From the NCBI GenBank assembly GCA_003566335.1, contig PXDR01000079.1:1-7437 (forward strand): 7,437 nucleotides of DNA, written 5' to 3'. Shown in pieces: positions 6,505-7,437 of the stretch (position 1 is the stretch's first letter; every line of letters starts with the position of its first letter). The notes beneath the pieces were generated by a model. The model made no database searches. It saw nothing but the letters and a program-made list of their open reading frames with translations, and had not been told where the DNA came from. This DNA comes from Cyanobacteria bacterium T3Sed10_344R1 (GTDB lineage: Bacteria > Cyanobacteriota > Cyanobacteriia > Phormidesmidales > Phormidesmidaceae). The translations under genes and the position numbers were made by a program.

Positions 6505-7041
6505 TTACGCACCCTTCAGGTAGGCCAGCATGGTGTCAGCATCAGACACTTCAAAGGGGTCGGTGGGGCAGTTGTCGCCGTAGTCGGGCTCAACGAAGAT
6601 TTTCTCGATGGTGCCGTCGTTGACCACCATGGAGTAGCGCCAGGAGCGCATACCGAAGCCCAGGTTGGTTTTCTCGACCAACATGCCCATCTTGCGGGTG
6701 AACTCGCCGTTGCCGTCAGGTAGCAAAAACACGTTCTGGGCACCCTGGGCTTTGCCCCACTGGAACATGACGAAGGCATCGTTCACAGAGACGCAGATGA
6801 CTTCATCAACGCCCTGGCCCTTGATTTCGTCATAGAGCTCTTCGTACCGAGGCAGGTGGGTGGAAGAACAGGTGGGGGTGAATGCACCGGGCAGAGAGAA
6901 TACGACAACGCGCTTGCCGCCAAAGATCTCTTGGGTGGTTTTGTCTTGCCAGCGGAAGGGGTTTTCACCGCCGACGGACTCGTCCCGAACGCGGGTCTTA
7001 AAGACGACGTTAGGCACTTTAGATAGAGAAACAGTAACCAT
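6505..7041 (-). CDS. Type II (Prx5-like, atypical 2-Cys) peroxiredoxin
   Basis: A 178-aa protein read from ATG 7041, which has GGAGG 9 nt upstream. The open frame runs 50 codons further back to 7191, but that part has no peroxiredoxin character and the remembered homologues (Synechocystis sll1621 type) begin close to KVPNVVFKTR. It reduces H2O2 and alkyl hydroperoxides, normally with glutathione/glutaredoxin or thioredoxin as donor, and lacks an evident export signal, so it is cytoplasmic. The motif PGAFTPTC (51-58) holds the peroxidatic C58 and T55, and MRSWRYS (131-137) supplies the conserved Arg. C83 in DEVICVSVND lies 25 residues after C58, the same spacing as the two catalytic cysteines of plant PrxII (C51/C76). 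A third cysteine, C158 in GDNCPTDPFE, is in the C-terminal extension. No glutaredoxin domain is fused. A promoter was not found with confidence; the upstream leader carries an inverted repeat. Confidence 0.93.
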   Translation of the reverse strand: MVTVSLSKVPNVVFKTRVRDESVGGENPFRWQDKTTQEIFGGKRVVVFSLPGAFTPTCSSTHLPRYEELYDEIKGQGVDEVICVSVNDAFVMFQWGKAQGAQNVFLLPDGNGEFTRKMGMLVEKTNLGFGMRSWRYSMVVNDGTIEKIFVEPDYGDNCPTDPFEVSDADTMLAYLKGA

Positions 7042-7050
7042 TGAGCGATA

Positions 7051-7055
7051 CCTCC
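7051..7055 (-). promoter_or_regulatory. Shine-Dalgarno for the peroxiredoxin gene
   Basis: GGAGG on the minus strand, 9 nt before ATG 7041. It decides between this start and the longer in-frame ATG at 7191. Confidence 0.8.
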
Positions 7056-7070
7056 GTGTCGGTTGTTCGA

Positions 7071-7096
7071 GTTTGATCAAGTTGTCCCGATCAAAC
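7071..7096 (-). promoter_or_regulatory. Perfect inverted repeat in the peroxiredoxin leader, candidate operator or RNA stem
   Basis: GTTTGATC (7071-7078) and GATCAAAC (7089-7096) form an 8-bp perfect inverted repeat with a 10-nt spacer, starting 30 nt upstream of the ATG. The geometry suits a dimeric regulator or a leader hairpin just before the RBS. No named regulator consensus is recognised. Confidence 0.4.
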
Positions 7097-7112
7097 ATTT
7101 CGTCAAATTTAT

Positions 7113-7131
7113 TGCGCCACTTACTGCGCCA
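7113..7131. repeat. Tandem TGCGCCA direct repeat
   Basis: TGCGCCA occurs at 7113-7119 and 7125-7131, 12 nt apart, close to one helical turn. It lies just upstream of the leader inverted repeat. Confidence 0.3.
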
Positions 7132-7411
7132 AGTTTGAGATGCGATCGCAGTTCGCTCATCACAGCAAACTGAACCGCCTGAGCCCTTCATTACCTGCCG
7201 CGAACTCCCGACGCGGGGTGGGCAGAGTTGTGAAGAACCCTAAATGTACGAAGTCGGTATGAATTCGACTTGCTTGAATCATAGTAGCGCACCTAGCCAA
7301 AACTGGAAAGTCTGCGGCCAGATTTCAGCGATCGCAGCCTGGGTCAACTGCCCGCATTTTCCGGCGATGCGCCTGAGTTGCTGCCAGGCAAAAACCAGCG
7401 TGAAACGGCAT

Positions 7412-7437
7412 GAAAAAGCCGGACTAGCCTAGGCTAG
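7412..7437. terminator. Left half of a probable intrinsic terminator, cut by the window edge
   Basis: The run GAAAAAGCCGGAC (7412-7424) nearly copies the left arm of the terminator at 6398-6410 (GAAAAAGCCCGAC). It runs into the perfect 14-bp palindrome CTAGCCTAGGCTAG (7424-7437), whose centre is at 7430/7431. If the symmetry continues, the next bases complete a long hairpin ending in a T-run. Confidence 0.5.

Larger units (their letters stand above)
7042..7437. other. 396-nt gene-free region upstream of the peroxiredoxin gene
   Basis: No convincing gene is seen. The region holds, from the peroxiredoxin outward: the RBS, an 8-bp inverted repeat (7071-7096), a TGCGCCA direct repeat (7113-7131), two HIP1 sites (7142 and 7328), a minus-strand TATGAT that could be a -10 (7278-7283) and half of a probable terminator at the right edge. 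Open frames here (7042-7191 minus, a 40-codon minus frame at 7160-7282, 7244-7432 plus) have no recognisable sequence. Confidence 0.5.

Noticed and set aside
7042..7191. A 50-residue N-terminal extension of the peroxiredoxin from ATG 7191
   Set aside because: The internal ATG at 7041 has a good Shine-Dalgarno and matches where the family begins; the extension has no peroxiredoxin or targeting character and overlaps the leader repeats.
7245..7270. NtcA-like GTA-N8-TAC site near GTACGAAGTCGGTATG
   Set aside because: The second half reads GTA, not TAC, so the required palindrome is absent.
7244..7432. A 62-codon plus-strand ORF upstream of the peroxiredoxin gene
   Set aside because: No RBS, odd composition rich in Cys and Ser, no recognisable domain, and it runs into the terminator palindrome.
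1..7437. CRISPR array, tRNA, rRNA, insertion sequence or defence island
   Set aside because: No regularly spaced long repeats, no cloverleaf or rRNA-like segment, and no transposase, nuclease or toxin-antitoxin-like ORF is seen on either strand.

Overview
The window looks like ordinary chromosomal DNA from a filamentous, moderately GC-rich cyanobacterium. Three things point that way: eight perfect copies of the cyanobacterial HIP1 octamer GCGATCGC (starting at 777, 3695, 4137, 4164, 4729, 6345, 7142 and 7328), protein sequences of cyanobacterial type (a type II peroxiredoxin, RpiA, a short four-Cys protein), and large cell-envelope proteins with DUF11 and outer-membrane-barrel character. A Leptolyngbya/Nodosilinea-like host is a guess and cannot be settled from this sequence.

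Layout. 2-2056 (+): the 3' part of a large outer-membrane beta-barrel protein, open at the left edge. 2122-3936 (+): a secreted 604-aa protein with a signal peptide, an unrecognised beta-rich region, a carboxypeptidase-regulatory/SdrD-B-like fold and a C-terminal DUF11 domain. It follows the barrel gene on the same strand after 65 nt, and the two are probably partners at the cell surface. 3958-4266 (-): a 102-aa Cys-motif protein, convergent with the previous gene. 4500-4709 (+): a 69-aa single-pass membrane microprotein, followed by a perfect 12-bp hairpin that contains a HIP1 site. 4845-5387 (+): a membrane-anchored rhodanese of YgaP type. 5602-6306 (+): rpiA, ribose-5-phosphate isomerase A. 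6505-7041 (-): a type II (Prx5-like) peroxiredoxin, convergent with rpiA and separated from it by a clear bidirectional terminator. 7042-7437: the peroxiredoxin leader and upstream region, with inverted and direct repeats, ending inside what looks like half of another terminator hairpin.

How the genes relate. The first two form an envelope module. The remaining genes are housekeeping or stress functions: sulfur transfer, pentose-phosphate/Calvin-cycle metabolism and peroxide reduction. They do not form an obvious single operon. The most notable large-scale feature is the sharp base-composition change inside the secreted DUF11 protein. Its first about 1.5 kb is AT-rich compared with everything around it, while its last about 250-300 bp look like the host. 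I found no CRISPR array, tRNA, rRNA, transposase or convincing new multi-gene system.
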